Assembly (NCBI GenBank): GCA_032718475.1
Contig: JAUCBJ010001686.1
Location: 1 to 64,000, forward strand
From: Nemertoderma westbladi
Lineage: Eukaryota; Xenacoelomorpha; Nemertodermatida; Nemertodermatidae
Reading direction: 5' to 3'
Length of the DNA stretch: 64,000 nt
Shown: in pieces, positions 9,036 to 21,600 of the stretch
Layout: each line of letters starts with the position of its first letter
Numbering within the stretch: position 1 is the first letter of the stretch
The notes under the pieces: model-generated
What the model was told of the DNA's origin: nothing
Databases searched by the model: none
Seen by the model: only the letters and a program-made list of their open reading frames with translations
Position numbers and translations under genes: made by a program

Positions 9036-12000
9036 TTAACAATAAAGAAACCAACCTACTGGTAAACCCATGGGTTAACAATAAAGACACCAACCTACTG
9101 GTAAATCCATGGGATAACTATAAAGACACCAACCTACACGAGTAAACCCATGGGTTAACAATAAAGAAACCAACCTACTGGTAAACCCATGGGTTAACAA
9201 TAAAGACACCAACCTACACGAGTAAACCTATTGGTTAACAATAAAGAAACCAACCTACTGGTAAACCCATGGGTTAACAATAAAGACACCAACCTACACG
9301 AGTAAACCTATTGGTTAACAATAAAGAAACCAACCTACTGGTAAACCCATGGGTTAACAATAAAGACACCAACCTACTGGTAAATCCATGGGTTAACAAT
9401 AAAGACACCAACCTACTGGTAAATCCATGGGTTAACAATAAAGACACCAACCTACTGGTAAACCCATGGGTTAACAATAAAGACACCAACCTACTGGTAA
9501 ATCCATGGGATAACTATAAAGACACCAACCTACATGAGTAAACCCATGGGTTAACAATAAAGAAACCAACCTACTGGTAAACCCATGGGTTAACAATAAA
9601 GACACCAACCTACTGGTAAATCCATGGGATAACTATAAAGACACCAACCTACACGAGTAAACCCATGGGTTAACAATAAAGAAACCAACCTACTGGTAAA
9701 CCCATGGGTTAACAATAAAGACACCAACCTACACGAGTAAACCTATTGGTTAACAATAAAGAAACCAACCTACTGGTAAACCCATGGGTTAACAATAAAG
9801 ACACCAACCTACACGAGTAAACCTATTGGTTAACAATAAAGAAACCAACCTACTGGTAAACCCATGGGTTAACAATAAAGACACCAACCTACTGGTAAAT
9901 CCATGGGTTAACAATAAAGAAACCAACCTACTGGTAAATCCATGGGATAACTATAAAGACACCAACCTACATGAGTAAACCCATGGGTTAACAATAAAGA
10001 AACCAACCTACTGGTAAACCCATGGGTTAACAATAAAGACACCAACCTACTGGTAAATCCATGGGATAACTATAAAGACACCAACCTACACGAGTAAACC
10101 CATGGGTTAACAATAAAGAAACCAACCTACTGGTAAACCCATGGGTTAACAATAAAGACATCAACCTACACGAGTAAACCTATTGGTTAACAATAAAGAA
10201 ACCAACCTACTGGTAAACCCATGGGTTAACAATAAAGACACCAACCTACTGGTAAATCCATGGGTTAACAATAAAGAAACCAACCTACTGGTAAACCCAT
10301 GGGTTAACAATAAAGACACCAACCTACTGGTAAATCCATGGGTTAACAATAAAGAAACAAACCTACTGGTAAACCCATGGGTTAACAATAAAGACACCAA
10401 CCTACTGGTAAATCCATGGGATAACTATAAAGACACCAACCTACATGAGTAAACCCATGGGTTAACAATAAAGACACCAACCTACTGGTAAATCCATGGG
10501 ATAACTATAAAGACACCAACCTACACGAGTAAACCCATGGGTTAACAATAAAGAAACCAACCTACTGGTAAACCCATGGGTTAACAATAAAGACACCAAC
10601 CTACACGAGTAAACCTATTGGTTAACAATAAAGAAACCAACCTACTGGTAAACCCATGGGTTAACAATAAAGACACCAACCTACACGAGTAAACCCATGG
10701 GTTAACTATAAAGAAACCAACCTACTGGTAAACCCATGGGTTAACAATAAAGACACCAACCTACTGGTAAACCCATTGGTTAACAATAAAGACACCAACC
10801 TACACGAGTAAACCCATGGGTTAACAATAAAGACACCAACCTACACGAGTAAACCCATGGGTTAACTATAAAGAAACCAACCTACACGAGTAAACCTATT
10901 GGTTAACAATAAAGACACCAACCTACACGAGTAAACCTATGGGTTAACTATAAAGAAACCAACCTACACGAGTAAACTTATTGGTTAACAATGAAGACAC
11001 CAACCTACACGAGTAAACCCATATGTGTTAACTATAAAGAAACCAACCTACACGAGTAAACCTATTGGTTAACAATAAAGACACCAACCTACACGAGTAA
11101 ACCTTTTGGTTAACAATAAAGACACCAACCTACTGGTAAATCCATGGGTTAACAATAAAGACACCAACCTACACGAGTAAACCTATTGGTTAACAATAAA
11201 GAAACCAACCTACACGAGTAAACCTATTGGTTAACAATAAAGACACCAACCTACACGAGTAAACCTATGGGTTAACTATAAAGAAACCAACCTACACGAG
11301 TAAACTTATTGGTTAACAATGAAGACACCAACCTACACGAGTAAACCCATGGGTTAACAATAAAGACACCAACCTACACGAGTAAACCCATGGGTTAACT
11401 ATAAAGAAACCAACCTACACGAGTAAACCCATGGGTTAACTATAAAGACACCAACCTACACGAGTAAACCCATGGGTTAACAATAAAGACACCAACCTAC
11501 ACGAGTAAACCCATGGGTTAACTATAAAGAAACCAACCTACACGAGTAAACCTATTGGTTAACAATAAAGACACCAACCTACACGAGTAAACCTATGGGT
11601 TAACTATAAAGAAACCAACCTACACGAGTAAACTTATTGGTTAACAATGAAGACACCAACCTACACGAGTAAACCCATATGTGTTAACTATAAAGAAACC
11701 AACCTACACGAGTAAACCTATTGGTTAACAATAAAGACACCAACCTACACGAGTAAACCTTTTGGTTAACAATAAAGACACCAACCTACTGGTAAATCCA
11801 TGGGTTAACAATAAAGACACCAACCTACACGAGTAAACCTATTGGTTAACAATAAAGAAACCAACCTACACGAGTAAACCTATTGGTTAACAATAAAGAT
11901 ACCAACCTACACGAGTAAACCTATGGGTTAACTATAAAGAAACCAACCTACACGAGTAAACTTATTGGTTAACAATGAAGACACCAACCTACACGAGTAA

Positions 12001-12990
12001 ACCCATATGTGTTAACTATAAAGAAACCAACCTACACGAGTAAACCTATTGGTTAACAATAAAGACACCAACCTACACGAGTAAACCTTTTGGTTAACAA
12101 TAAAGACACCAACCTACTGGTAAATCCATGGGTTAACAATAAAGACACCAACCTACACGAGTAAACCTATTGGTTAACAATAAAGAAACCAACCTACACG
12201 AGTAAACCTATTGGTTAACAATAAAGACACCAACCTACACGAGTAAACCTATGGGTTAACAATAAAGAAACCAACCTACTGGTAAACCCATGGGTTAACA
12301 ATAAAGACACCAACCTACACGAGTAAACCTATTGGTTAACAATAAAGAAACCAACCTACACGAGTAAACCTATTGGTTAACAATAAAGACACCAACCTAC
12401 ACGAGTAAACCTATGGGTTAACTATAAAGACACCAACCTACACGAGTAAACTTATCGGTTAACAATGAAGACACCAACCTACACGAGTAAACCTATTGGT
12501 TAACAATAAAGACACCAACCTACACGAGCAAACCCACTGGTAACCACCAACCTACTGACAACCCGATTGGTTAACTATAAAGACACCAACCTACACGAGT
12601 AAACCCATGGGTTAACTATAAAGAAACCAACCTACACGAGTAAACCTATTGGTTAACAATAAAGACACCAACCTACACGAGTAAACCTTTTGGTTAACAA
12701 TAAAGACACCAACCTACACGAGTAAACCTATTGGTTAACAATAAAGACACCAACCTACACGAGTAAACCCATGGGTTAACTATAAAGAAACCAACCTACA
12801 CGAGTAAACCTTTTGGTTAACAATAAAGACACCAACCTACACGAGTAAACCTATTGGTTAACAATAAAGACACCAACCTACACGAGTAAACCTATTGGTT
12901 AACAATAAAGACACCAACCTACACGAGTAAACCCACTGGTAACCACCAACCTACTGACAACCCGATTGGTTAACTATAAAGAAACCAGTC
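9036..12990 (+). repeat. 39/41-bp minisatellite, about 100 copies
   Basis: Units share TTAACAATAAAGACACCAAC and then either CTACTGGTAAACCCATGGG (39 bp) or CTACACGAGTAAACCTATTGG (41 bp). The first form dominates to about 10800 and the second after it, with higher-order blocks (for example the run with CCCATATGTG recurs near 11020, 11680 and 12000). Most units contain AATAAA, and many carry the palindrome AACCCATGGGTT. The 39-bp units are in frame, which creates short open frames that are not genes. Confidence 0.97.
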
Positions 12991-13671
12991 TGCCAGAAAC
13001 CAGGGGCTACAGCCGTCCCAACGCAACTAGTTAATGGTGCGTGAGAGGGGGGGGGGGGGGGGGGGAATAAATACCCCAAAGATGTAGGTGGGGGGATGCG
13101 CGCGGTAAGACAAATCAACCAGGACTCACAATGATGGATGAAAATAGAGGATCAGCGACTGAGGCCGTACAACAGGGTAGGGGACAAGGCGGTCATGCCG
13201 TAATCGGCCAAACGAAGGAACGTCGAGCCCATTCGGAAGACGGACGGAGAGCAGTAGCATTCATCCGGGAGGTTGAAACGAGATCTCATGAACGTAGATA
13301 TGACGTCGGGAGGAAATGATGTGAGGTGGGCGCGAAAATTAATAGGGGAAACGTTGCCACAAGCAACCAGACTTTTGGATGACATAAAAAATCAAAAAAA
13401 ATTGACAAAAAAAGGATAAAAATGGACAATAAAAATTATTGCGGAATTAAATCCGAAGGTTGCACCCTATATACCGATAGGTAGGCTAGAATCTGATAGG
13501 CGCCGGTACCTGTACAACAGTATGACTATAGCATGGGAGGATATAAGATATACCCAGGGGAAGGAGGGGGGGGGGGGGGGGGTATTACAGATAGGTGTAT
13601 AGGTCCTGATAATATAATAACATTGACCCCAGTGCAGAATATAACACGGGTCCCCACCCCTCCCGTGTTAT
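12991..13671. other. Intergenic or intronic spacer with two long G tracts
   Basis: No gene recognised. It contains G19 at 13047-13065 and G17 at 13566-13582, and a CCCGTGTTAT/ATAACACGGG inverted pair near 13640-13670. Short open frames at 13131-13385 look random. Confidence 0.5.
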
Positions 13672-15668
13672 TACTACTAGGATCGGCATGCTGCATTGCA
13701 GCTGCATTTTTAAGAATGCTGTGCCGGCTTGTCAACAAAATTGCACCGCCACAACTCCCTATCACCCATGACATTTGCTAGATCATCCGCATCTTTAAGG
13801 CCAGTGTCCTTTAAGATGCGTCTCAAGAAAGTCATGGGCTGTCCACCATGCTTATTCACTCCATGAGGCTGCCAAAGTACAAGATTATGCACTGGCTGGT
13901 CCTCACGGCGAAAGCAATGTCCTGCAAAGCGGAGGCGATTTTGTTCTAGTGTCAAGCTTGGGGGAACCAATGAGACACCTCCAATGTTATATAGTGTCTG
14001 GTTGGAGATGTGTGCATTGTACTTGACACAATGAACCCGGCGTAGCATTCTTGTGAATGAGCCATCCAGAGATTTGGTGTCCTCAGCAGTTAGAGCCCAG
14101 CATGGACTCCCGTAGAGGAGTACTGGAACTACTGCTGCTCTAAATAATCGGACCTTAAGTTTCCGATTAATTCTCGGTGACTTCCAAATCCTGGAAAGCC
14201 TATTCCCATGCCTTTCCCTTACGTATTCGAAGGTCTTCACCTGACTTCCGGATCCTTGATCCAAGGTAACAGAAGTCGTCCACATGCTCAAGCATACCAT
14301 CCTTTGAGCTTATGCTCATCCTATCAGAGACTTGCTGCGGACTTTCAAAGTTAACTGTCAAAATGTTAATATGTTAAAATGAAAATGTTAATATGTTAAT
14401 ATATTAAAATGTTAATAAAAAGACCAACACTAGAAGCAGCATGTTCTAATGAGCTAAGGAGCTGTTGGGCTCCCTCTAGTGATTCTGAGAGTACTCCTAA
14501 GTCATCAGCAAAGTCTAGATCAGTTAGGTACTACGCAGGATTTCCTCAACTTCTGGAGCCAGTAGGTGGAGTTATCATCACCCCATCATCATTATGATGA
14601 CGCCCCCTAACACTTCAAATGGTTCTGTGTCACCATCAACAGTAGACACAAATGTTGTCGAACCATCGTATACTGATCTGATTGCTGCAAAAATTTCATC
14701 AGGAATCCCATATAATGAAAGTATGCTGAACATATGTGAGCGAGAGACTGAATCAAAGGCCTTGAAGAAGTCAACAAAGATAACAGCCAGATGCCTGTCT
14801 TTCTTTTATTGATAACTCTTCAATTATCCTTCTAAGTGCCAAAATGGGCTCCATGGTCCCACGACTTTTACGGAACCCATTCTGATTTCCACGGAGCAGT
14901 CTCTCAATGGGATCCCTGATGCGATTTAATAGAATTCTATTGTATAGCTTTGCAGCAATCGAGATCAATGAGATTCCCCGAAAAGAACCATAGAGTGTTA
15001 GGTTGCCCTTCTTGGTAACTGGCACTAACTTATTTGTTTTCATTTCTTGTGGGACTCTTGTTGTTCGGTACATGTCTACTATGATGGGATAGATGAGCTT
15101 TAAACACTCAGGTATTTTAAAGACCTCAGGGGGAACACCATCTACTCCACTGGCACGACTGGTCTTGATGCTCTTTGCAGCAGCCTTCACTTCTGCAAAG
15201 GAGATATCGCCAATGGGAATATCCGGGAGTACAGACTCAGACACTTTTACTTCTATAAAGTTATCAGGCAATACCCTGTCATTATTGAGGAGCTTTTCAA
15301 AGTGGGCTTTCCAACCATTGAGGCGATCGGCTGGTGATTCAGCCTTAACCTTGGTGGTTGGTTGGCTTTTCCACCCAGTAAGCCAGTTGATCGATTTCCA
15401 TGCCTGGGATGATTGCCTGCTGTCGTCAGCATCATTGATGGCATCAACCTGTTGGTTTATTAGCTCCTGTAGATTAACAGAGTACTGCCTGTTCAGGGAC
15501 CTAGATGCAGCCTTAACTGCATTCTTGGCCGCTGTAGTCTGTTTGAGTCGGGACTCTTTCTGCGCCTTATGAAGGTCATTTCGGTACTTTTGAATTTTGT
15601 TATCACTCCAGGGGGCCCTTTTCCTGTTTCGAGGGTATACAGGAACTGTTTCTGCAGCTGCTAACTAA
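13672..15668 (-). pseudogene. RTE-like non-LTR retrotransposon, family A, 5' truncated and internally deleted
   Basis: Minus-strand copy. The 3' end is marked by (TAG)n, read as TACTACTAG at 13672-13680. It encodes, in pieces, the family A RT: '[20 protein letters not shown]', 'GFRKSRGTMEP' and the C-terminal part ending '[10 protein letters not shown]'. It stops at about 15668 in the linker before RT, so the endonuclease is missing. Compared with the copy at 51292 it lacks about 75 bp near 14600 (part of the palm around the 'LQGDTLAPF' region) and has a TTAATATG-type expansion at about 14360-14410. The reading frame is broken in several places, so it is dead. Confidence 0.88.
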
Positions 15669-15736
15669 CTCGAACACCTCGAAAAATACAGCTAATCAAA
15701 AATCAGGGGCTAATAAAATGGCAGCTGGCTTTTAAA

Positions 15737-15885
15737 TTAATACTCCATATCTCAAGAACCTGTGGCCTAGTGGTTGTAGTCTCGGCTTCCAGCTCGAGGT
15801 CCCAGGTTCGAATCCGACACCACGCTGATGAGACCCAGTAAGGTCGAAACGCGTACGTGGTTTGGAGAGATATGAGATATTAATT
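15737..15885 (+). mobile_element. SINE-like unit with tRNA-type pol III promoter and hammerhead ribozyme
   Basis: Box A fits TGGCCTAGTGG (15763-15773) and box B is GGTTCGAATCC (15805-15815), so the head is tRNA-derived. The hammerhead follows directly. The ends carry an imperfect inverted pair (TTAATACTCCATATCTC at 15737-15753 against GAGATATGAGATATTAA at about 15868-15884, 14 of 17 matching). Element limits are approximate. Confidence 0.65.
15819..15861 (+). ncRNA. Hammerhead ribozyme, minimal stem III
   Basis: All conserved core bases are present: CTGATGA (15825-15831), stem II GACC/GGTC (15832-15835 with 15842-15845, loop CAGTAA), GAAA (15846-15849), a two-base-pair stem III AC/GT (15849-15850 with 15853-15854, loop GC), then A at the cleavage position 15855. 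Stem I is ACCACG (15819-15824) pairing perfectly with CGTGGT (15856-15861). Short stem III is known for animal hammerheads in SINEs, retrozymes and Penelope-like elements, which often work as dimers. Predicted self-cleavage is 3' of 15855 (GUA triplet). Confidence 0.78.
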
Positions 15886-16549
15886 TCAAGAAAAAATACG
15901 CGATTCCTAAATTTGTACACTACCCGGTTAAAAAGTACGCATGTGATGGGATTAGTCCTACAATTGCGCCAATAAAAGATAAGTTATTTTCTGTAAAATA
16001 AACTTATCATTCGAGGTTAAGACCCCTAGATCCCTTCCTATAATAAATGTATCATAACAAACACCTCAAAAAATACAGCTTGCCAACTCATTGTTACTAC
16101 AGTATCAATAATAATTATATGGAAAGGATATATATCCTTTTGACAAAAGAGACAGTAAGTGGACATCTGTCCGCTCAACTCTGAAGCGGATACGTGAGAC
16201 CCACACGGAAGGTGGAAGGAATTATAGCAAATGCTACATTAAAAAAAATAATCTGAGCAATTAATGAGTGAGTAACAGAAGTAACAGGAATTGGGGGAGT
16301 GTGAGAGGGAAATGGGCGAGTAGGCGGGGTAAAGAAGGAAGGCAGAATTAAGAAATGTAAGGGTATACTGTAGGGTAAGCAAAATTGTAGTAATTGCTAA
16401 ACCTAGTTTGCCAGTAATGCAATTTGATTGTTTATAAGTGTGATTTACACCGGACCCGGACATATGCAGTTTGGGGTACCAGAGTACGGTCCCGTGGTAA
16501 CAGAGTATATATGGAATATTCTAGAATTATTATAAATTCGGATAGATTG
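15886..16549. other. Spacer with no recognised gene
   Basis: AT-rich. The phrase AACACCTCAAAAAATACAGC at about 16069 is a near copy of CGAACACCTCGAAAAATACA at about 15672, so these flanks share a short dispersed repeat. Nothing else supported. Confidence 0.4.
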
Positions 16550-17910
16550 CTCATTCATTCGGATCAGCGACTGGGGAGTGCTCATTGAGCGCTCCAAACG
16601 TATGGGAAATGGTCGTCGGAACCGTCTCACCTGGTCTCGGTAGCGCTGACCACCTCGATTTCCTCCCACTAACGTTGATCCCCATCAAGTCGTTAAGCTG
16701 GAAGATATCGTGAATTAGAACCAAAACGGATTGTCCGGTTTTCTTCACCAAAACGCTGCCATTACGTGTGTACGCGGCATAGATTTTCTTCTTTTTTTGA
16801 GCGACTTGGCTTTGTTTAGTAAGGCGGCTCTAACTGGGGTGAGATGTTCGGTAAAATACAGATCCTGATTTTCCAGAACTTTGTTGTTCTGGAGAGCGGT
16901 GACAGTGTCCAATGAACCGGATTAAAATCGGCCATTATTTATCGATATAACGTTGAAATGAAATGAAATGAAATATCTCCGTCTGAATGGGTGATTGGGC
17001 CGGGGTGCTTTCTCTGGCCGAGGCGATGGAACACATCCACGGACCCAGGAGATATTCCAACCACGGCTAGGATGCGGAAGACTTCCGATTTGTTATGCTC
17101 ATTGTTGGGCGATTCGGTGATCCCATGTAGGAGAACGAGGGTCTCCGGATATACCTGTACTGCTTGAGGTCTTTGTTTTTCGCAGATAGCTGGTGAACTT
17201 CTTGTTTGAGTTTTATGGAGGTTTCTTCAATCGAGGTGAGAGTAAACTTTATCCCAGCGAGTTCGGTAACTATTTATTTTATTTGGTTGGTTTGATCTTT
17301 GAGGAGTTTTAGGCTTTCCAGGATTTGGAAGTCACCGAGAATTAATCGGAAACTTAAGGTCCGATTATTTAGAGCAGCAGTAGTTCCAGTACTCCTCTAT
17401 GGGAGTCCATGCTGGGCTCTAACTGCTGAGGAAACCAAATCTCTGGATGGCACATTCACAAGAATGCTACGCCGGGTTCATTGTGTCAAGTACAATGCAC
17501 ACATCTCCAACCAGACACTATATAACATTGGAGGTGTCTCATTGGTTCCCCCAAGCTTGACACTAGAACAAAATCGCCTCCGCTTTGCAGGACATTGCTT
17601 TCGCCGTGAGGACCAGCCAGTGCATAATCTTGTACTTTGGCAGCCTCATGGAGTGAATAAGCATGGTGGACAGCCCATGACTTTCTTGAGACGCATCTTA
17701 AAGGACACTGGCCTTAAAGATGCGGATGATCTAGCAAATGTCATGGGTGATAGGGAGTTGTGGCGGTGCAATTTTGTTGATAAGCCGGCACAGCATTCTT
17801 AAAAATGCAGCTGCAATGCAGCATGCCGATCCTAGTAGTAGTAGTTTGACATTGTTTGTTAAGGCGGTAATCGCTTTAATTACGTCGTCTAGTTTGGCTG
17901 GGGGCGCCAT
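16550..17910 (-). pseudogene. Non-LTR retrotransposon ORF1-type protein fragment, split by an RTE insertion
   Basis: Read on the minus strand, an ATG at 17910 begins 'MAPPAKLDDVIKAITALTNN' and is cut at about 17845 by an RTE-A fragment. On the other side (17310 down) the protein resumes with 'VTELAGIKFTLTSIEETSIK' and 'LKQEVHQLSAKNKDLKQ', a heptad-like coiled-coil stretch. Further on come 'LYFTEHLTPVRAALLNKAK' and 'IYAAYTRNGSVLVKKTGQS', which resemble the C-terminal domain of many invertebrate ORF1 proteins (RNA-binding chaperone of non-LTR elements). Frameshifts occur near 17275 (TAAATAA) and in a poly-A run near 16795. It is a dead relic; the matching RT ORF is not seen next to it. Confidence 0.65.
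17311..17844 (+). mobile_element. RTE-like family A 3' fragment inserted in an ORF1 relic
   Basis: About 534 bp ending in (TAG)4 (17833-17844). It holds the C-terminal RT portion in one open frame ('[20 protein letters not shown]', ending '[10 protein letters not shown]'). Family A copies at 51292 and 13672 match it almost base for base. It is severely 5' truncated, as expected for target-primed reverse transcription. Flanks read AAACT on both sides of the insert, a possible short target duplication. Confidence 0.85.
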
Positions 17911-18457
17911 TGAGGATGCTAAATTAGGTTTAGGATAAACAGTTGAGTGAGAATAAACGTGGTGGCGGGATAATTGGGTTTCGTTTTCGCTTAATGATTG
18001 GTGGGTCGGAGGTATCGGGGATGTATGATGGGTAAGTAAGAAAGTGCACACTGGGATAACAACTACATATGACATTTCGAATCAAATTTTACTTAGTAAA
18101 GTTTCACTTTACACTTATAAACTAGGGCCTATATCATAATGGACAATAAACATGTTGCTTTAACGTAGTGGGAATTTTATACGTCTTAAAATTTTATCGA
18201 GTTCATGTCGTAGTTATCTCTTTATCACTTTTATTTGATATAATCATTATTGCCTTATCCCATTGCTGACCTTTGTATTTATATGGCGTATTCATTTTTA
18301 TATGCAGTGGACAGGAAGACGCTAATAAATAATAAGACGCAGGTTTCGCTAATTACATATAAAGTAAGGTTTAATTAACACTAGGTTAAATGATTAGACA
18401 AACACGAGGCCAATCGGCCGTCTGTCTCTAATCTACTATAGGTGTGTAAGTCCTTAC
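17911..18457 (-). other. Intron sequence of the dynein gene, nothing recognised
   Basis: AT-rich sequence downstream (on the minus strand) of exon 10. No coding similarity seen. The exon expected next, starting with residues like VGEKFR after 'LCFSP', is not found anywhere to the left, so this intron runs at least to the window edge. Confidence 0.5.
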
Positions 18458-18622
18458 TGGAGAAAAACACAGAACAACGTGAAGGTTGGCTTTAACACGA
18501 GTGTAGAAATAGTCTTGGAGGTTCTCTATGGTTGGAGGGCGTCGCGGGTATTCCTTTTTCATAACCCCTATCAGTTCATTCTGGATCTCATCCATCTCAT
18601 CGCGTGGAAATAAATTTGAAAC
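18458..18622 (-). CDS. Dynein heavy chain exon 10 of this window
   Basis: 165 bp, phase 0 to 0. Acceptor TTTTTCAG before GTTTCA, donor CCA then GTAAGG. Encodes '[17 protein letters not shown]' to '[11 protein letters not shown]', the AAA4 segment after the sensor region, ending just before the usual 'VG..FR' continuation. Confidence 0.93.
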
Positions 18623-21600
18623 CTGAAAAACGACATTACGAAAAAAAGTTATTATTTATTATTATTATTAAATTATATCCTTAGATTATAGTTGATAATC
18701 TAAGTAAATACAACTGCGATCATCACGCCATTAATCCCCCCTACCCCATTAATATTAATATCTATATTATTGTATGATATCATACGACTACATCGCAATC
18801 CCCCCCCCCCCCCCACACCCCCACTATCACTACAAAATCACTCTGGGCCGTTATGTGTAAAGTGATAATTAATATAATTAACACGCAAAGCGGCCAATAG
18901 TGATAACTAACCTCGCCACTGGCTAAAACGTTATTCATATACTCTAGAAAAGATTCATCTTTAATCTCATTGTCCGTGAATATAAATGTGATGCCCTTTC
19001 CTTCCTGACCAGCTGTTCTATACAAAATCTTCAGATCATCCAGTAAGTTGGTCACATTGTACGACCTGCAAATTCATTGTGATTCAACATTAACATTCAT
19101 ACACAAACAATTTATTACAAACATTAAAAAAATTATCATAACATAAAATATATAAAAAAGTAATAAATTGAATTATATTTCTTACCTTTGTGTCAGTTTC
19201 TACAACATCAAGTTATGTTACAGTCAGTCAGGTCACTTTATATGATGATAAATAAAAGTCAGGTTACTTTATATGACGATAAATAAAAATCAGGTCACTC
19301 TATATGGCGATAAATAAATTGGGGCCTTCGGGATCTAGGGTGGCCTTCCAAACTGATGAAAACTTTGCAGAAATGTAGGACTATTACAAATTGAATCAAC
19401 TCAAGTCTTGATTTGAGTTTTTTGAGAAAAAACCCACTCGGGTTAAAGAATTACTCAGATTAATCAGAATTACATACAGGTCTGTGTATATTACTGTACT
19501 GTTAGATATTTGATGGCACATATCTTACCGAGTCAGAGTTATCTGAAAACTCGTATAGCCAGCAATGAAAGAAGCTAATCGTGTAAGCGACTGCTTGCCG
19601 CTGCCTCCAACACCAACCAATAGGGCGTTACCGCGGGCCGTTCGTATGACTCGCGAGATCTTAACGAGATGTACCATAGCGTCCTTAAAGAATACCAAAT
19701 CCATAGCGGCCCCACGAATGGTCTCGTTGTACGAAGCCATGTATTCGTTGAGTTTAGATTTAAGTTGATCGTAGTCTACAATGGGTTCATAGATCTTTGG
19801 AGCGTCGAAAGTCGCATCGTCAGCTTCTTCACCTGAATAAAACAACAATAGTTAGTTAGTTAGTTAGTTAATTATTACCACCATAAATGTAACATATTAC
19901 GTTTAACAATAGACCTAGTAATAAAACAACAATAGTTAGTTAGTTAATTAGTTAGTTAGTTAGTTAATTATTACCACCATAAATGTAACATTACGTTTAA
20001 CAATAGACCTAGTAATAAAACAACAATAGTTAGTTAGTTAATTATTACCACCATAAATGTAACTACTACTAGGTCGACCGAACTCGGACAGTGGAAATGA
20101 GATCCTTCCAGGCTTCCCGATTCTCCATAGTTGTCGCAATTTCGTTTCTCCCAAGTTCAGTATCCCTTTCAAGTTGATCTATATATGTTATGGCCGGTCG
20201 TCCACGACTACGCTTTCCATGAGTTGGTTTCCAGAGAAGTAGATCTGGTATGACCTCGTCTTTACTTCGCCAGCAGTGCCCACTGAATCTTAATCTGCGT
20301 TCACGGAGGGTGGTTGATACAGGTGGTATTGTACCATAAAGCTCGGCGTTTGTCATGTGTTGTCTCCAGCTGATGTTTAGGGCTGCCCTTAGTAGTCTTG
20401 TAGCAACCATCAATTCGTTGTTCAAGTGATTTAGTCAGTGTCCAGGTCTCACCCCCTTATAATTCCTCTTAATTTTATTTAATTTTAATTTAATCCTCTT
20501 AATTTTCCACTGTGGCTCGAAAGAACTTAGTCTTTAGGTGCCTGGAAAGATCTGATTTCCAGATGGTATCCATTTATGAAAGAGCTGCCAAAGCCTTTGC
20601 TTTTCTAACTTCTATGTCATTTTTGCTACTCTCTATCCATGATCCTAGGTACTGGAAGTCGTCAACCTTCCTTAGTTGATTATTATCAATGGTTGTCAAG
20701 TTTCCATCAACATTAAAAGTCATGAATTCGGTATTGGTAGCATTTATATGCAATCCAACCTCCTTAGCAGACCTCTCCACTTTATTTAGTAAAAGCTGTG
20801 CATATGCTAGCGTATTAGAGAGAAGGGCGTTGTCATCCGCAAAGTCGGTGTCTGTGACTGTAGTTGCCGGATATCTACTACTTCTGCGTTCTTGAAGTGT
20901 GAATCCCAGATCTTCACCTTTTGTGCCCGTCCTCATTGCGTAATCCAGTACAATTACAAATAGTAATGGTGCTAATGTGTCACCTTGCAGTACGCCAGCC
21001 AGGATTGAGATTTAGTTTCACAATCTGGTGAGAGTACCTGTGCTTCTGGGTCACGATATAACAATCCAATACCAGCAACAATTACTTCTGGTATTCCATA
21101 AGCTCTTAGGATTTCAAGCATTTTACCTCTATGGATGGAGTCGAATGCCTTCTTGAAGTCCACAAAAGTCATAACTGCGGGGAGATTCTTTGACATAATT
21201 CCTTCAATCAGTCTCCGTAGTGCAAGTATCTGAGCTATTGTTGATCTACTTGGTCGAAATCCGTTTTGGCTCTTACGCAGTAGTTTCTCTATGTGAGGCC
21301 TAATCCTATATAGAATCATTTTATTACATATTTTGGCAGCTACCACAAGCAGACAGATGCCACGATAGTTTGTTGGTATGCCGAGGTCTCCTTTCTTGGG
21401 GAGAGGCTTTAGTTGACCTTTAGTCCAAATTGGTGGTGGCTTTTCCCCTTTTAACATCCGGTTGCAAATATTCAATAATGGTCTGTTTAGCACTCCTGTT
21501 TTCCATACCTCCGCTGTTTCCTGCGTCCCCTGTTTCTATAGGTAGTGTCTTGTCATATATTTTCCTTGTAGGGCTGACCTCGATGTTTGGTGGCTGCCCA

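Noticed and set aside
9274-10452. Short repetitive open frames on both strands (about 70-90 codons)
   Set aside because: They come from 39-bp units that are multiples of three; no independent coding sign.
13131-13385. Open frames of 62 and 77 codons on opposite strands
   Set aside because: Random-looking, overlapping each other, no homology recognised.
15763-15815. Functional tRNA gene
   Set aside because: Box A and B fit, but I could not fold a full acceptor stem and it runs straight into a hammerhead, so a tRNA-derived SINE head is the better reading.
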